Positions 49,201 to 57,481 of a DNA stretch of 64,000 nucleotides are shown one piece after another (position 1 is the first letter of the stretch; each line of letters begins with the position of its first letter). The notes below the pieces were generated by a model that worked only from the letters and a program-made list of their open reading frames with translations, had not been told where the DNA came from and searched no databases. Source of the DNA: Pseudomonas sp. GCEP-101 (GTDB taxonomy: Bacteria; Pseudomonadota; Gammaproteobacteria; Pseudomonadales; Pseudomonadaceae). A program made the position numbers and the translations under genes. The stretch spans positions 5,154,965 to 5,218,964 of the forward strand of contig NZ_CP104011.1 of the NCBI RefSeq assembly GCF_025133575.1. Direction: 5' to 3'.

Positions 49201-52200
49201 GCATCGCCGACGCCGGCTACGTGCACCTCAACGAAGCGCCGATCAACACCGTCGCCGACCAGCATGGCGCGGAAGACACCGTGCTGCACATCGTCGGCCT
49301 GGCCACCAGCGACGTCGACGTCAACGCCGGCAATGCCGACGGCATCATGACCGTCACCCTCAGCGTGGTGCACGGCGTGCTCTGGCAGAGCGCGACGACG
49401 CCCGGCGCGAGCGACGCGCCCCCGGCCGGCGCGGGGCGCACCCTGGTCCTCACCGGCACCCTGCAGCAGATCAACGTGCTGCTCAGCCAGATCTATTACA
49501 AGGGCGACCAGGACTTCAACACCTTCCGCGACCGCGAAACCCTGACCATGGTCACCAACGACCAGGGCAACTTCGGCGACGCGGACGGCGATGGCATCCC
49601 CGGCGAAAACCCCGACGACGCGCTGAAGGACACCGACACGCTGAACATCGTCATCGACCCGGTGAACGATGCGCCCATCGCCAATCCCGACCTGGCCATC
49701 GCGCTGGAAGCCGGCGGCCTGAACAACGCCGACCCCGGCATCGATCCCACCGGCAATGTGCTGACCAACGACACCGACGTCGACATCCAGACCAACAACG
49801 ACGTGCTCCGGGTCACCCGCCTGGAGAACTCCTTCGGCGGCTTCGTCACGGTGCCGGCTACCGGCGTGGTGAGCCTCGCGGGCCGCTACGGCACGCTGTT
49901 CATCACCGCCAGCGGCGGCTTCCAGTACGTGGTCGACAACAACAACGCCGCGGTCCAGGAACTGCGCACCACGGCCGACTTTCTGCGTGAGTCCTTCGGC
50001 TACTTCATTGCCGACACGGGCGGCCTGACCAGTTCGACCTCCCTGACCATCGACATCCACGGCGCCAACGACACCCCCATCGCCAGTGGCGACACCGGCA
50101 CCGCCATCGAGGCCGGCGGCACCAGCAACGGCACGCCCGGCCAGGACGCCACCGGCAACGTACTGACCAACGACACCGACGTGGACTCGGTGGCCCTGGG
50201 CGAGACCAAGGCCGTCAGCCTCGTTCGCTACGACGGCCCCGGCGGCGGACGGATCTTCGCCGTCAGCCCCGGCGCGGCGACCACGGTGCAGGCCAGCTTC
50301 GGCCGCCTGACCATCAATGCCGACGGCTCCTACCGCTACGTGATCGACAACAGCCTGCCGGCGGTGCAGGCGCTCTCCCCCGGCGAGTCGCTGGTCGAAG
50401 ACTTCACCTACCAGATGACCGACGCCGGCGGGCTGAGCTCCATCACCACCCTGACCATCACCCTTCGCGGCGCCAACGACGCACCGGTGGCGGTGGACGA
50501 CCACGCCAGCGCCACGGCCGGCGCCAGCGACGGCAGCCCGGCGCCGGTCAACGCCAGCGGCAATGTGGTCGCCGGTGTCGGCGGCGTCGGTGCCGACACC
50601 GACGTCGACCACGCCGACCAGCCCAACGCCACGAAGCTCAAGGTCGATGGCGTGCGCTCCGGCCTGGAAAGCGCGGGCGGGGCACTCACCGGCGTCGCCA
50701 GCGGCATCACCACCACGATCACCGGCACCGTCGCGCGGCTGGGCAACGGCAGCCTGATCAGCGGCAGCTTCGGCCAGCTCGCCATCAACGACGACGGCAC
50801 CTTCACCTTCACCGTCAACAGCGCCGACCCGGCCATCCGCGCGCTCGCCGCCAACCAGAGCCTGGACGTGATCTTCACCTACCGCATCCACGACACCGGC
50901 GGGCTGACCGACCAGGCGCAACTGGTGATCACCGTCACCGGGGTCAACGACCCGCCGGTGGTCAACCCGGTCAGCGTGGACGCCATCGAAGCCGGCGGCC
51001 TGCTCAACGCCACCCCGGGCCTGGACCCGAGCGGCAGCATCCGCGGCGCCTACAGCGACCCGGACGGCGACCCCGTGACCATCACCGGTTTCATCAACTT
51101 CAACGGCGCCGCCGGCACCCTCGGCCAGAGCCTGGTGGGCCGCTTCGGCAGCCTGGTGCTCGACGCCCAGGGCAACTACCGCTACGTGGTGGACAACAAC
51201 AACCCCCTGGTGGAGGCGCTGCGCACCCACCAGCAAACCCTCAGCGACGTCTTCCAGTACACCGTCAGCGACGGCCAGGGCAAATCCGTCAGCGCAAGCT
51301 TCACCATCGTCATCCACGGCCGCGACGACACCCCCATCGCCCTGGACGACAGTGGCATCGCCATCGAGGCCGGCGGCACCAACAACGCCACGCCGGGCGT
51401 GCCCGCCCTCGGCAATGTGATGACCAACGACCTCGACGTCGACGGCACCAGCTATGGCGAGACGCGCACCCTCGACGCCCTGCACACCGGGGCCAAATCC
51501 ACCAATGGCGCATTCCTCAGCCTGGTCAACGGAACGCGCACCCTGGACGGCAACTACGGCAGCCTCACCCTCAATGCCGACGGCTCCTACCGCTACGTGG
51601 TCAACGACAACCTCGCCGCCGTCCAGGCGCTCAAGACCGGCGACAGCCTGACGGAAGTCTTCACCTACCGCATGCACGACACCGACGGCGCCGCCTCCAT
51701 CGCCCAGCTGACCATCACCATCGAAGGCCGCTACGACGCCCCCGTGGCCCACGACGACATCAACTACGCGGTGGCCAACCTCGACGGCAGCGGTGGGCGC
51801 AACCCCACCGGCAACGTGATCAGCGGCCTGGGCGTGCTCGGCACCTACTTCGGCACCGACACCGATGTCGATGCCGGGGATCACATGGTGGTCACCGGCA
51901 TCGGCGTCGGCGCGGAGAACCGCACCCCGCCGCTGACCGCCGTGCCGGCCGGCACCAGCAACGCCAATGGCCAGGTCATCCAGGGCGTCTTCGGCACCCT
52001 GGTGATCGGCGCCGACGGCAGCTACCGGTACGTCGTCGACAGCACCAACCCCACCATCGTCTCCCTCGGGCCGCTGGCCTTCGCCATCGAATCCTTCACC
52101 TACCAGGTGACCGACGACGGCGGCCTCAGCGACCAGGCCACGCTGTTCATCATCATCCGCGGGCGCAACGACCCGCCGGTGACCGAGCCGGACTTCGGCA

Positions 52201-53801
52201 CCGCGGTGGAGGACGGCGGCCTGCACAACGCCATACCGGGCAGCAACCCCTCGGGCAACGTGCTGGCCAACGACACCGACCCGGACACCATCACCAGCAT
52301 CCCGCAGGACGTGATGCACGTGGTCTCGTTCTGGGCCGGCGACGGCCCGCCCCCGGCCGATGCCGCCGTGCCCGGGCAGACCCTGCGAGGCCTGTACGGC
52401 AACCTGACGATCAACGACGACGGCAGCTGGAACTACGTGCTGGACAACTCCCTGCCCGAGGTCGAGGCCCTGCGCGCCAGCGGCCAGACCCTGCAGGACC
52501 GGTTCACCTACCTGGGCGCGGACATCTGGGGCGGCGCGACGCCGGGCGTGCTCACCGTCGTCATCGACGGGCGCAACGACACCCCCATCGCCAGCGACGA
52601 CAGCGCCCTGGCCGTGGAGGCCGGGGGCGTCCACAACGGCACTCCCGGCGTCGACCCGCGCGGCAACGTGCTGGACAACGACACCGACGTCGACGGCGTG
52701 CAGTACGGCGAAACCAAGGCGGTGCTGGACTTCACCAGCCAGAACGGCACCACGGTCAGTGCCGGCACCGTGCTGCAGGGGCTGTACGGCAGGCTGACGA
52801 TCAACGCCGACGGCAGCTACGAGTACCGCGTCGACAACGACAATCCCACCGTGCAGGCCATGCGCAGCGCCAACGAGAAGCTGCAGGAAGTCTTCACCTA
52901 CCGCATGCGCGACACCGCCGGGGCCACCTCCGATGCGCGCCTGACGGTGGTCATCCTGGGCGCCAACGACAACCCGGTGGCGCGCGACGACAGCAACAGC
53001 GCCACCGACCAGACGCCCGCGCCCCAGGCCAGCGGCAACGTCCTGCCCAACGACAGCGACGTGGATGGCGGCGACGCCTTGACCGTCACCGGCATCCGCA
53101 CCGGCCAGGAAACCGACACCGGCGCCGCCGGCGTGGTCGGCCAGCCCATCGCCGGGCGCTACGGCACGCTCGTGCTCAACGCGGACGGCAGCTACACCTA
53201 CCGCATCGACCTGAGCAACCGCGAGGTGCTGGCCGCCGCGGGCCTGGGCCAGGTCCTCAAGGACCATTTCACCTACACCATCAGCGACCTGGCCGGCGCC
53301 ACCGACGACGCGGTGCTGACCATCACCCTGGACATCGCCACGCCGTACATCCCGCCGGGGCCGCACCTGGACCGCTTCGGCGACGACGGCTACCCGCGCG
53401 ATCGCCTGCCCAACGTGGACCCGGCGATCTTCGTGCAGCCGGTGGTGGAGCGCATCGACGACCGCCTCTCGCTCTCCGCCTGGGGCGCCGACGGCAGCAA
53501 CATCGATCTCTTCGCCACGCCGGAGATCGAGAGCCCGTCGCTGGGCGCCAACCTCGGCCAGGTGAAGGGCCAGTTCGTCGCCCGCGCCGTGGCCGAGAGT
53601 CGCCGCGCGGCGGCCCTGGACAAGAACTGGGTGGACGGCCGCCATGGCGTCATCAGCCTCAGCGCCGACGGGCTGCTGCCCGACCCGTCGCTGTGGGCCC
53701 CCTTCCCCGCCGACATGGTCGGCAAGACCGATAAAGCACAGACCGCAGCGGGCTTCCGCGCCCAGCTGCGCGAGGCCGCCCAACGCCGGAGCGGCCAATG
53801 A
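43233..53801 (+). CDS. Giant DUF4347/VCBS-repeat surface protein (putative adhesin)
   Basis: A 3522-aa repetitive protein, probably exported to or through the outer membrane. Layout: residues 19-28 'LEQRILFDGA', a variant of the LEPR-XLL sorting motif of giant bacterial proteins; DUF4347 at about 70-235 with 'IFSHGATG' (His126) and 'LYGCDVGAG' (Cys169); DUF11-like beta-sandwich repeats at about 245-1860; an SdrD-B-like domain at about 1878-1990 ('GTLWDD', 'DGTYQF'); and nine VCBS-type repeats at about 2144-3365, each opening with ND-x-P-(I/V) and carrying 'YGxLTINADGSY'. A 150-aa non-repetitive tail follows. No Sec signal peptide, RTX nonapeptides or LPXTG is seen. The four genes downstream encode export-type proteins and follow within 38 bases. 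The adhesin role is inferred from the repeats. Confidence 0.9.
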   Translation: MQAKYRSKLFQPAAHALALEQRILFDGAAAAAVDQQHHDSTAAEAKDTAQPATAVEARAQAAAPAQPAPRNLVVIDARLENRDQLAANLPVGSSALVVDAGQDAIAAISNALAQLGKVDSIQIFSHGATGQFTLGNQTFTRQSVDQLGERLSAWRGELNAGADIQLYGCDVGAGSAGQALVDELARWTGADVGASSNATGARSAGGDWDLEVRAGDVDKSIALGADTLLSFQGLLANASPTVAMGSGGAGVRLGDTFTFDVIFSNPSTQVGYAPYIDLFMPATGRDGNDGATFVSATYLGQAVKSFVITFDASGNTTHPLAKDANGSALVINAASVGMKPGDQMVVLQLPYASVASGQPAIDIQITAQLSNLADTSYSDGAPNLTINARGGFEYGNDSLNNPAQDPTLVEAALHSFVVTPTLLSVTQTVNMPEGETVTGPNFTRTETVTVTPAPGQTLTNVTVTQTVPDQVHVSSITPGAGGTLTSITLHDGTVLTNPTLIAAALNNPNVFVASYSIHYDTLSAASTTTVGFYVPEIDAAGRPVLDPATGNPRTITFGTATVSGDWNPLDVRDRPLDPDGYPFTVTGDGAGVTFVAKSITLLKTVNLQNDVGSVGITPGDTLRYTMDVAISDFYAFGKNILGQGTFTVTDQLSDGQTFSAANPPSIVIQQHGGTQVIPVIYTATVNADGSTTLVFDIGASIAAAVQGPGLYALFGDLWDGDAQEGATRMSIVYDATIDTTYTTDHPPHDQLNEGDSVSNNAVVDATVLRDSVNLGGEQTDGSATTSTIQTSQIDIQLTQVNGGAPGSSELRPGDVVTFTITYDLLVADYENFTLTAYLPLPLLTSQVVDWTQGTGVGQWTFGAGNNIGDVPDSVRTGPGNSIIFNFGNYASTGLNGARVQVQFTMRVGDQPFADQRELDVLAQSSQTTTIDKTVLISSDVAVIESVAEPVLDIKHGVVSTTHGTVTGTTGTWAQPGTSGVPFSGSVTSLAAVDGNVSGIDGADTLRLATAIKNSGGGNAFDVSTSITLPAGLAFVGGSLSSANLQIHRGDGTLLVQGVDYSVSGNSITFLDANNQGTLLAGRAGTANDLSGANVVVITYDVTVDNAILASRTLQSSAALTHYASVEGGQDFTPVDLVEVANQQVAAPSISKTYQNGSLSDDDSSASHTTGSNLVIGEKITYDIVVTLPEGSTANLRLADLIPPGLRLDLTAFGGAGYQIITTAAGSGALGLDFAGNVSVLSFSGDGSDGGDLNLVFSAAGSTADNNLGNNAFVIRLVLVASNVQGNQQGVTLNNGAQLTYSDPDGDTPNGATAVDRTVASPQQPAVTIVEPTLTVSQQVLSTPTYGGFDEGDTVTYTITIGNTSGTNAFDLSLLNILPTQMDNIVINGTVYNGGATNNGGVDFVIQNGQLVTANGANIDIANGGSIVITLTGVVNATAAGQAVISNSVVVRWTSLDGLSNATDTAAGERGGDDGLLNSGVLNDYRQINTLLIPVTNGIQVSRVGGLDATPPATNSSGVTDTAGLEETVVVGEIVRYRVAVVVPTGDNPNYQIRIELAAGLEFIPANLNNILIALGSSALGGLTTDATNLISGGTLGMVGNQNSDVSLPIHPDLSGDKPTGVFDINNGRLQIVTNADGSQTVTFNLGNLTNTEVNDGDIEGVILEFNVRVANIASNQSGKQLGVNVFEHVGDNGGVDRGHSATVFEHVVEPSFTGMDKSVIDIAAGSVAGTTSATVSVGFTQNGEVPAYNVVLRDQFPNGSDYAIQSIVINGTSYTTGTLPAGVTASIVGGQVVLNFDQLNVGDTVQVIYSVTLPNTIVPDDASSSAVLTWTSLPTSFENAGWGGSLPLTAGGVDGERTGQDGASGLNNYILSDGAGMGVVQGTLWDDTKSATNSVTPDGPGLGGIGVTLTWAGDDGLFGTGDDRLFSTTTAADGTYQFAILPSGNYLVAVAQNFAQASNNRFHVRVDTDTGTSTVGLGSINLNLAEGAIGIADAGYVHLNEAPINTVADQHGAEDTVLHIVGLATSDVDVNAGNADGIMTVTLSVVHGVLWQSATTPGASDAPPAGAGRTLVLTGTLQQINVLLSQIYYKGDQDFNTFRDRETLTMVTNDQGNFGDADGDGIPGENPDDALKDTDTLNIVIDPVNDAPIANPDLAIALEAGGLNNADPGIDPTGNVLTNDTDVDIQTNNDVLRVTRLENSFGGFVTVPATGVVSLAGRYGTLFITASGGFQYVVDNNNAAVQELRTTADFLRESFGYFIADTGGLTSSTSLTIDIHGANDTPIASGDTGTAIEAGGTSNGTPGQDATGNVLTNDTDVDSVALGETKAVSLVRYDGPGGGRIFAVSPGAATTVQASFGRLTINADGSYRYVIDNSLPAVQALSPGESLVEDFTYQMTDAGGLSSITTLTITLRGANDAPVAVDDHASATAGASDGSPAPVNASGNVVAGVGGVGADTDVDHADQPNATKLKVDGVRSGLESAGGALTGVASGITTTITGTVARLGNGSLISGSFGQLAINDDGTFTFTVNSADPAIRALAANQSLDVIFTYRIHDTGGLTDQAQLVITVTGVNDPPVVNPVSVDAIEAGGLLNATPGLDPSGSIRGAYSDPDGDPVTITGFINFNGAAGTLGQSLVGRFGSLVLDAQGNYRYVVDNNNPLVEALRTHQQTLSDVFQYTVSDGQGKSVSASFTIVIHGRDDTPIALDDSGIAIEAGGTNNATPGVPALGNVMTNDLDVDGTSYGETRTLDALHTGAKSTNGAFLSLVNGTRTLDGNYGSLTLNADGSYRYVVNDNLAAVQALKTGDSLTEVFTYRMHDTDGAASIAQLTITIEGRYDAPVAHDDINYAVANLDGSGGRNPTGNVISGLGVLGTYFGTDTDVDAGDHMVVTGIGVGAENRTPPLTAVPAGTSNANGQVIQGVFGTLVIGADGSYRYVVDSTNPTIVSLGPLAFAIESFTYQVTDDGGLSDQATLFIIIRGRNDPPVTEPDFGTAVEDGGLHNAIPGSNPSGNVLANDTDPDTITSIPQDVMHVVSFWAGDGPPPADAAVPGQTLRGLYGNLTINDDGSWNYVLDNSLPEVEALRASGQTLQDRFTYLGADIWGGATPGVLTVVIDGRNDTPIASDDSALAVEAGGVHNGTPGVDPRGNVLDNDTDVDGVQYGETKAVLDFTSQNGTTVSAGTVLQGLYGRLTINADGSYEYRVDNDNPTVQAMRSANEKLQEVFTYRMRDTAGATSDARLTVVILGANDNPVARDDSNSATDQTPAPQASGNVLPNDSDVDGGDALTVTGIRTGQETDTGAAGVVGQPIAGRYGTLVLNADGSYTYRIDLSNREVLAAAGLGQVLKDHFTYTISDLAGATDDAVLTITLDIATPYIPPGPHLDRFGDDGYPRDRLPNVDPAIFVQPVVERIDDRLSLSAWGADGSNIDLFATPEIESPSLGANLGQVKGQFVARAVAESRRAAALDKNWVDGRHGVISLSADGLLPDPSLWAPFPADMVGKTDKAQTAAGFRAQLREAAQRRSGQ

Positions 53802-53839
53802 GGAATGCGCGCCCCCTTTGCACGGATCAAGGAAAGAAC

Positions 53840-55381
53840 ATGCCCGCCTACGCCCTGAAATGCCTGAGCGCCACCATCACCGTCAGCGTCCTCCTGAGCG
53901 CCTGCTCGGCGTTCGAGCCCAAGCCCTACACCGAGGAGGAAATGCGCCAGCGGGTGATCGACGACCAGGCGCGGATGTACAAGGAACAGGAACCGGTCAG
54001 CGGGCCGATCACCTTCTACGAAGCCTCGGCGCGGGCCCTGAAGTACAACCTGGACTACCGCCTGAAGCTGCTGGAAAGCGCGCTGGCCTCCGACCTGCGC
54101 GACGTCACCAGCCACGAGATGCTGCCGCGGGTGGTCGCCTCCGCCGGCTACGCCGGGCGCAACAACGATTCGGGCGGCACCTCCATCGGCATCGAGGACC
54201 GCCAGGTCAGCCTGCGCCCGTCCACCTCCGAAGAGCGCTACCGCCAGCTCTACAGCCTCGGCCTGTCCTGGAGCCTGCTGGACTTCGGCGTGGCCTACTA
54301 CCGCACCCAGCAGAAGAACGACCAGATGCTGATGGCCGAGGAGCGCCGCGAGAAGGTCGCGCAGAACGTCCTGCAGGACGTGCGCAACGCCTACTGGCGC
54401 GCCCTGGGGGCCCAGCGCCTGCTACCGGAAGTCGACGGCCTGCTGCTACGCACCCACCGCGCCCTGACCTCCGCCCGCGAGGCCGAGGGCAAGGGCCTGC
54501 TGCCGCGCCAGGACATCCTCGCCTACCAGCGCGCCCTGCTCGACTCGGTGTACATGCTCACCGTGCGCCGCCAGGACCTGGAGTTCGCCCGCGCCGAACT
54601 GGCGGCACTGATGTCGCTGCCGCCCAACACCAAGATGGTCCTGGCCGACGTCGGCGAGCAGCCGCTGCCGCTGGTGACCAACAACGTCGAACAGCTCGAA
54701 CGCCTGTCGCTGGAACGCCGCCCGGAAATCATGGAGGAGTGGTACAGGAAGCGCGTCGACATGAACGACCTGAAGATCGCCAAGGCCCAGCTGTGGCCCA
54801 ACATCAGCTTCAACTACGGCTACGAGTACGACTCCAACAAGTACCTGTACAACAACGACTGGAACCAGACCGGCATCAACGTCTCGATGAACCTGCTGCG
54901 CCTGGCCCAGTACCCGGACATTAAGGCCGCCGAGGCCAGCCAGGAGAAGACCGACGACATGCGCCGCACGGCGCTGTCCATGGCCATCCTCACCCAGGTC
55001 CGGGTCGGCCTGCTGCGCTACCAGCTGGCGAAGCAGGAAGTGGAGTTCGCCGACGAAAGCCTGCGCGTCGATCAGAGCCTGCTCAGCTACGCCCAGTCCG
55101 CCCGTGGCGCCGCCCTGGGCAGCGAGCTGGAGCTGATCCGCGCCGAGGGCCGCTACCTGCTCTCGCGCTACCAGCGCGAAGCCGCCTACTCCGACGCCCA
55201 GGCCGCCTGGGGCCGGCTGTACAACTCGGTGGGCTTCGAGGTGATGCCCAAGGAGATCGAGAACCACGACGTGAAGACCCTCGCGCGGGAAATCCAGCGC
55301 ACCCTGGAACAGCAGACCAGCACCAACCTGCTCGCCAGTACCTCCAGTGGCAAAGAAGGAACCGCCAATGCCGCGCCGTAA
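53840..55381 (+). CDS. TolC-family outer-membrane efflux lipoprotein
   Basis: A 513-aa outer-membrane factor. The N-terminal signal ends in the lipobox 'VLLSACSAF', so the cysteine near residue 23 should be lipidated. The body has the two long helical repeats of TolC proteins: 'ITFYEASARALKYNLDYRLKLLESAL', 'YRQLYSLGLSWSLLDFGVAYYRTQQK', 'FNYGYEYDSNKYLY' and 'GSELELIRAEGRYLLSRYQREAAYSDAQAAW'. It would form the outer-membrane duct for the giant protein encoded just upstream. The ATG at 53840 has AAGGAAAG upstream. An ATG at 53798 overlaps the adhesin stop (ATGA) but gives a poor signal sequence. Confidence 0.88.
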   Translation: MPAYALKCLSATITVSVLLSACSAFEPKPYTEEEMRQRVIDDQARMYKEQEPVSGPITFYEASARALKYNLDYRLKLLESALASDLRDVTSHEMLPRVVASAGYAGRNNDSGGTSIGIEDRQVSLRPSTSEERYRQLYSLGLSWSLLDFGVAYYRTQQKNDQMLMAEERREKVAQNVLQDVRNAYWRALGAQRLLPEVDGLLLRTHRALTSAREAEGKGLLPRQDILAYQRALLDSVYMLTVRRQDLEFARAELAALMSLPPNTKMVLADVGEQPLPLVTNNVEQLERLSLERRPEIMEEWYRKRVDMNDLKIAKAQLWPNISFNYGYEYDSNKYLYNNDWNQTGINVSMNLLRLAQYPDIKAAEASQEKTDDMRRTALSMAILTQVRVGLLRYQLAKQEVEFADESLRVDQSLLSYAQSARGAALGSELELIRAEGRYLLSRYQREAAYSDAQAAWGRLYNSVGFEVMPKEIENHDVKTLAREIQRTLEQQTSTNLLASTSSGKEGTANAAP

Positions 55382-56144
55382 GCCGTACCTGCTCCTCCCG
55401 TTGTGCCTGATGTTGCTCCAGCCGGCACTCGCCGATGACGCCCCCGGCGGCCTGCCGCCCTTGCCCGACAACCAGGACCCGGGCGCCATCCGCGTGCTGC
55501 TGGTGTCCAACCTGGAAACCACCCTCTCCGCGCAGATGAACGGCACCCTGGGTGCGCTCAAGGCGAGCCTGGGCGACAAGGTCGCCAAGGACGCCGAACT
55601 GGCCCAGCTCAACTGCGTGGAAGTGAACGCCCGCGCCAAGGTCGCCGCCGCCGAGCTGAACATGGCCCGCACCAACCTGGCCGCCAAGCAGAACCTGCGC
55701 AAGCTCGACGCCGTGGGCGACCTGGAAGTCGCCATGGCCAACACCGAGGTGCAGAAGGCCGACGGCGCCCTCACCCTGGCCCGCGCCCAGGCCGGCTACT
55801 GCCTGGTCGATGCGCCGTTTTCCGGGCGCATCGCCAAGGTCTACGTCAAGCCGTACCAGACGGTGACTGCCGGCACGCCGCTGTTCGACCTGGTCAGCGA
55901 CGGCGCCTTGAAGGTCCGCCTCAACGTGCCCTCCTCCATGCTGCCCAGCCTGCGCCCGGACATGCCGCTGGAGGTGGACATCCACGAAACCGGCAAGCAC
56001 TACCCGGCCAAGGTCAGCGTGATCAACGCGCGGGTCGATGCCGTGGCGCAGACCGTGGAACTGGAGGCGAAGCTGGACGCCAGCTACCCCGAACTGATCG
56101 CCGGCATGAGCGGGGTCGCGCGCTTCCCCGAAAGCCATGAGTGA
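55368..56144 (+). CDS. Periplasmic adaptor (membrane-fusion) protein, lipoyl-domain type
   Basis: A 258-aa short adaptor with a cleavable signal (LLLPLCLMLLQPALADD) and the RND/HlyD adaptor layout: first lipoyl half 'NGTLGALKASLGDKVAKDAELAQLNC', a short coiled-coil hairpin (about residues 85-140), second lipoyl half 'YCLVDAPFSGRIAKVYVKPYQTVTAGTPLFDLVSDGALKV', then a beta-barrel segment. It should bridge the TolC-like duct to the inner-membrane partners. The ATG at 55368 has AAGGA 7 bases upstream and overlaps the TolC gene's end, so translation is coupled. Confidence 0.86.
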   Translation: MPRRKPYLLLPLCLMLLQPALADDAPGGLPPLPDNQDPGAIRVLLVSNLETTLSAQMNGTLGALKASLGDKVAKDAELAQLNCVEVNARAKVAAAELNMARTNLAAKQNLRKLDAVGDLEVAMANTEVQKADGALTLARAQAGYCLVDAPFSGRIAKVYVKPYQTVTAGTPLFDLVSDGALKVRLNVPSSMLPSLRPDMPLEVDIHETGKHYPAKVSVINARVDAVAQTVELEAKLDASYPELIAGMSGVARFPESHE

Positions 56145-57477
56145 GCTGCTGCCGCCCCCCCAGCTGCTGCTGAGCCTGGCCAATGTGCGCGACAAGGCGC
56201 TGGGCGCCGACACCCTCGGCGCCCTGGCCTTCAGCATCGCCAACGACCTGTTCCCGCTGCTGCGCTTCCACCAGGCGCTGGTGTTCGCCTGCCACGACTC
56301 GCGCAACGAGCTGCTGGCGGTGTCCGGGCTGGCAAAGCCGACGGAGGACTCGCCCTATCTGGTCTGGCTGGAGCGCGCCAGCCGCTGGGTCGCCGCGCAA
56401 CTGCCCGACGCCACGCCCACCTGGCTGGCCCGCGACGCCATCGAGCCGCCGACGGACATCGCCGAGGGCTGGAGCGAGTGGTGGCCGGCCGGCCTCTGGT
56501 GCGTGCCGCTGCACGACCGCGCCGGCAAGCGCCTGGGGCTGGTGCTGTTCCTCCTCGACGAGCCGCCGGCGCGCAACCTGCAACCGCTGCTGCTAGGTAT
56601 CTGGCAGACCTGGGCCCACGCCTGGGCGGCGTTCGGCCCGCGCCCGCGCCTGCGCTTCTGGCGGCCGAGCAGGCGCCAGGTGCTGGTCGGGGTGATCGCG
56701 CTGGCGGCGCTGCTGCTGATCCCGGTACGGCAGACCGCCCTGGCGCCAGCGGAAGTCGTCTCGCGCAATGCCCAGGTGATCAGCTCGCCCATCGACGGGG
56801 TCATAGTGAAAATGCTGGTGCGCCCGAACCAGAGCGTCGAGGTCGGCACACCGCTCTTCGAGCTGGACGAAACCACCCTGCGCAGCCGCGCCGACGTGCT
56901 GGCCAAGGAAGTCGCCGTGGCCGACGCCGAACTCATGGCCGCCAGCCAGCGTGCCTTCGACAATCCGCAGAGCAAGAGCGAACTCACCGTGCTAGACGGC
57001 CGCGCCCGCCAGCGCCGCGCCGAGCTGGCCGCCGTGCAGGCGCAACTGGCGCGCACCCGCGTGCTCGCGCCGCGCGCTGGCGTCGCCGTGTACAGCGACC
57101 CCAACGACTGGCTGGGCAAGCCGGTGGTGACCGGCGAGCGCATCCTGCAGATCGCCGACCCGACGGCACCGGGCATGCGCATCCAGCTGCCGGTGGCCGA
57201 CGCCATCGCCCTGGACCCTGGGGCGCCGGTGGCGCTGTTCCTCACCGCCTACCCGCTCGACCCGCTGCACGGGGAGATCCTCGACACCAGCTACCAGGCC
57301 AAGCCCAGCGACGAAGGCGTGGCCTCCTACCGCCTGCTGGCCAGCGTGGAGGACGCCCCGCCCCATGCGCGCCTGGGCCTGCACGGCACCGCCAAGCTGT
57401 ACGGCGAGCGCGTGGTGCTCGGCTACTACCTGCTGCGCCGGCCGCTGGCGTCGCTGCGTGCCTGGACCGGCTGGTGA
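56137..57477 (+). CDS. Membrane-anchored HlyD-like adaptor with a GAF-like N-terminal domain
   Basis: A 446-aa protein with three parts. The cytoplasmic N-terminus (about residues 1-170) resembles a GAF domain ('LRFHQALVFACHDSRNELLAVSGLA', 'LWCVPLHDRAGKRLGLVLFLLDE'). One membrane helix follows at about 180-196 (VLVGVIALAALLLIPV). The periplasmic part is HlyD-like (about 210-420), with lipoyl halves 'ISSPIDGVIVKMLVRPNQSVEVGTPLFELDE' and 'TRVLAPRAGVAVYSDPNDWLGKPVVTGERILQI'. It overlaps the previous gene by 8 bases. A sensor-like or docking domain on an adaptor protein is unusual. The GAF assignment is by eye and moderate. Confidence 0.83.
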   Translation: MSELLPPPQLLLSLANVRDKALGADTLGALAFSIANDLFPLLRFHQALVFACHDSRNELLAVSGLAKPTEDSPYLVWLERASRWVAAQLPDATPTWLARDAIEPPTDIAEGWSEWWPAGLWCVPLHDRAGKRLGLVLFLLDEPPARNLQPLLLGIWQTWAHAWAAFGPRPRLRFWRPSRRQVLVGVIALAALLLIPVRQTALAPAEVVSRNAQVISSPIDGVIVKMLVRPNQSVEVGTPLFELDETTLRSRADVLAKEVAVADAELMAASQRAFDNPQSKSELTVLDGRARQRRAELAAVQAQLARTRVLAPRAGVAVYSDPNDWLGKPVVTGERILQIADPTAPGMRIQLPVADAIALDPGAPVALFLTAYPLDPLHGEILDTSYQAKPSDEGVASYRLLASVEDAPPHARLGLHGTAKLYGERVVLGYYLLRRPLASLRAWTGW

Positions 57478-57481
57478 CGCC

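Noticed and set aside
46497..53798. A 2433-codon open frame antisense to the giant adhesin, and similar long antisense frames in the NRPS genes (for example 9395-13693, 19246-23820 and 24370-29010)
   Set aside because: They result from GC-rich codon bias on the opposite strand. They have low-complexity Ala/Gly/Val/Arg composition, no domain signatures and no ribosome sites, and they mirror the real genes exactly.
53340..53801. A C-terminal RTX or type I secretion signal on the giant protein
   Set aside because: No GGxGxDxLx nonapeptides are present. The tail is a charged, non-repetitive segment ending in REAAQRRSGQ.
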